NCBI GenBank assembly: GCA_021741145.1
Contig: JAIOYK010000023.1
Coordinates: forward strand, 1 to 64,000
DNA length: 64,000 nt
Source: Rhodospirillum sp.
GTDB lineage: Bacteria; Pseudomonadota; Alphaproteobacteria; Rhodospirillales; Rhodospirillaceae
Direction of reading: 5' to 3'
Part shown: positions 63,359 to 64,000 of the stretch, piece by piece
How the letters are laid out: the number at the start of each line of letters is the position of its first letter
Numbering within the stretch: position 1 is the stretch's first letter
Notes under the pieces: model-generated
Seen by the model: the letters and a program-made list of their open reading frames with translations, nothing else
Database searches by the model: none
What the model was told of the DNA's origin: nothing
Program-made: the position numbers and the translations under genes

Positions 63359-64000
63359 ATGTTTAAGCTCCACACATATTTTTCCAAGGCGAGCGTCGCC
63401 GCCCTGATCCTGACCGCGATCCTCATTGGCTTGCTGTACCATGCCACCGTGGACGAGGACCTGCGCGAAACCGCCCGGGGAGCCAGTGCCATGCTGGTTC
63501 GCTCGATCGTCAATCGTATCGAGCCGGAAGTCCATGACATTGGTATGAATGGTATCGGGCTGGAGCCATCCGCCCTGCTGTCCGACCCCCGTATTCATGC
63601 CCTGGCCGAGAGGTTCACCCGGGCCATGAGGGACCTGCCGGTCCGGTTCGCCGCCCTGGCGACCGAAGATGGGAGGGTGCTCTATTCCACGGACCGGGAG
63701 CGGATCGGTCAGGGAGTCCCCCCGGCCCAGGACCGCGCGATCCGGGCGTGGGGCGTGGGAGGGGCGGCTAAATCCTTGGGGTTCACGTTTCACCAGGACA
63801 ACCGGGATGGGCGGGCCTTGTTGACGACGGTGGCCCCCCTGACGGTCGCTCTGCCCAATGGGCGGGGACTTCTGTTTCTCCTGACCCAAGACGTGAATGG
63901 GCTGTTCTCCGCCCAGAAACGGCGGCAGAGGGTTGTCCTGTGCCTGGGCGGCGGGATTTTTTTGGTCCTTTACCTGTTTCTGTTCCAGGTCGTGCGCCGG
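63359..64000 (+). CDS. Membrane sensor protein, N-terminal part (runs off the right edge)
   Basis: 214 codons are visible. MFKLHTYFSKASVAALILTA leads into a first membrane helix (about 10-28). A periplasmic sensing domain of about 165 residues follows, with RFAALATEDGRVLYSTDRER, typical of a Cache-like or 4-helix sensor, and a second helix begins near 194 (LCLGGGIFLVLYLFLFQVV). The output domain (histidine kinase, GGDEF or other) is outside the window. It is divergent from the binding-protein gene, which suggests that the binding protein may report to it. The start has no strong ribosome site. Confidence 0.75.
   Translation, partial: MFKLHTYFSKASVAALILTAILIGLLYHATVDEDLRETARGASAMLVRSIVNRIEPEVHDIGMNGIGLEPSALLSDPRIHALAERFTRAMRDLPVRFAALATEDGRVLYSTDRERIGQGVPPAQDRAIRAWGVGGAAKSLGFTFHQDNRDGRALLTTVAPLTVALPNGRGLLFLLTQDVNGLFSAQKRRQRVVLCLGGGIFLVLYLFLFQVVRR

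Noticed and set aside
1-64000. CRISPR arrays, rRNA genes, IS transposases, phage structural genes
   Set aside because: None seen; the only tandem or long repeats are those listed.

Overview
The window is a GC-rich chromosomal segment of an alphaproteobacterium, most likely from the Rhodospirillales. The evidence is the codon use, the partial dxs at the left edge, the biotin-enzyme genes and the many ATGA/GTGA/TTGA-coupled operons. Species cannot be named from the sequence alone. One stretch (about 55.3-60.7 kb) is clearly AT-rich and foreign.

Layout. 0-11.3 kb: the 5' end of dxs (minus strand), then propionyl-CoA carboxylase (pccB-pccA). Next come a secreted Cache-like sensor protein, a methyl-accepting chemotaxis protein and a C-terminal remnant of a second Cache-like gene. 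A complete Na+-translocating methylmalonyl-CoA decarboxylase operon follows (mmdA, a gamma/epsilon-like membrane subunit, the biotin carrier, and the beta carboxylyl-CoA-decarboxylating Na+ pump). 11.4-16 kb (minus): an atypical pseudopilin, YjbQ, a membrane methyltransferase-like protein, an I78-type inhibitor lipoprotein, HldE (ADP-heptose synthesis) and a PPP-family phosphatase. 16.2-25 kb (plus): two tandem degenerate EAL-domain genes (the second frameshifted), an ABC-2 ATPase/permease pair coupled to them, and an RND pump with its adaptor. 25.1-30.9 kb: a type I secretion ATPase and HlyD adaptor, convergent with their probable substrate, a FecR-domain/RTX-like protein.

31.1-46.5 kb holds a DUF1328 small membrane protein, a PilT-like ATPase, an NsrR-like Rrf2 regulator and a large minus-strand MSHA-type pilus / type II secretion-like cluster. 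That cluster encodes TPR, ExeA/MshM-like ATPase, prepilin peptidase, secretin, ABC-2 permease, an unknown exported protein, major pilin-like protein, MshE-like ATPase with a c-di-GMP-binding type N-terminal domain, GspF, GspL/PilMN-like, GspM/PilO-like and ABC ATPase. Nearly all of these genes overlap by four bases, so the ABC transporter halves belong to the pilus operon. 46.6-54.9 kb: penicillin-binding protein 1C, a NeuD-like acyltransferase and a thioester alpha-2-macroglobulin, the periplasmic PbpC-A2M pair with one inserted gene.

55.2-60.7 kb is the most unusual part. A tRNA-Arg(CCT) gene is followed by a roughly 5.4 kb AT-rich island. The island has three cargo genes: a NACHT/STAND-like P-loop NTPase, a 120-residue unknown protein and a many-spanning membrane protein. 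Each gene lies between its own pair of long inverted repeats (63, 143 and 89 bp). The junctions carry repeated 3' fragments of tRNA-Arg genes, and a 24-bp direct repeat marks the two ends. No integrase or transposase is present. The layout resembles stacked site-specific insertions and a defence-island hotspot. To the right are a trypsin-like protease, a Tat-exported branched-chain-amino-acid-type binding protein and, divergently, the 5' part of a sensor protein that runs off the window.
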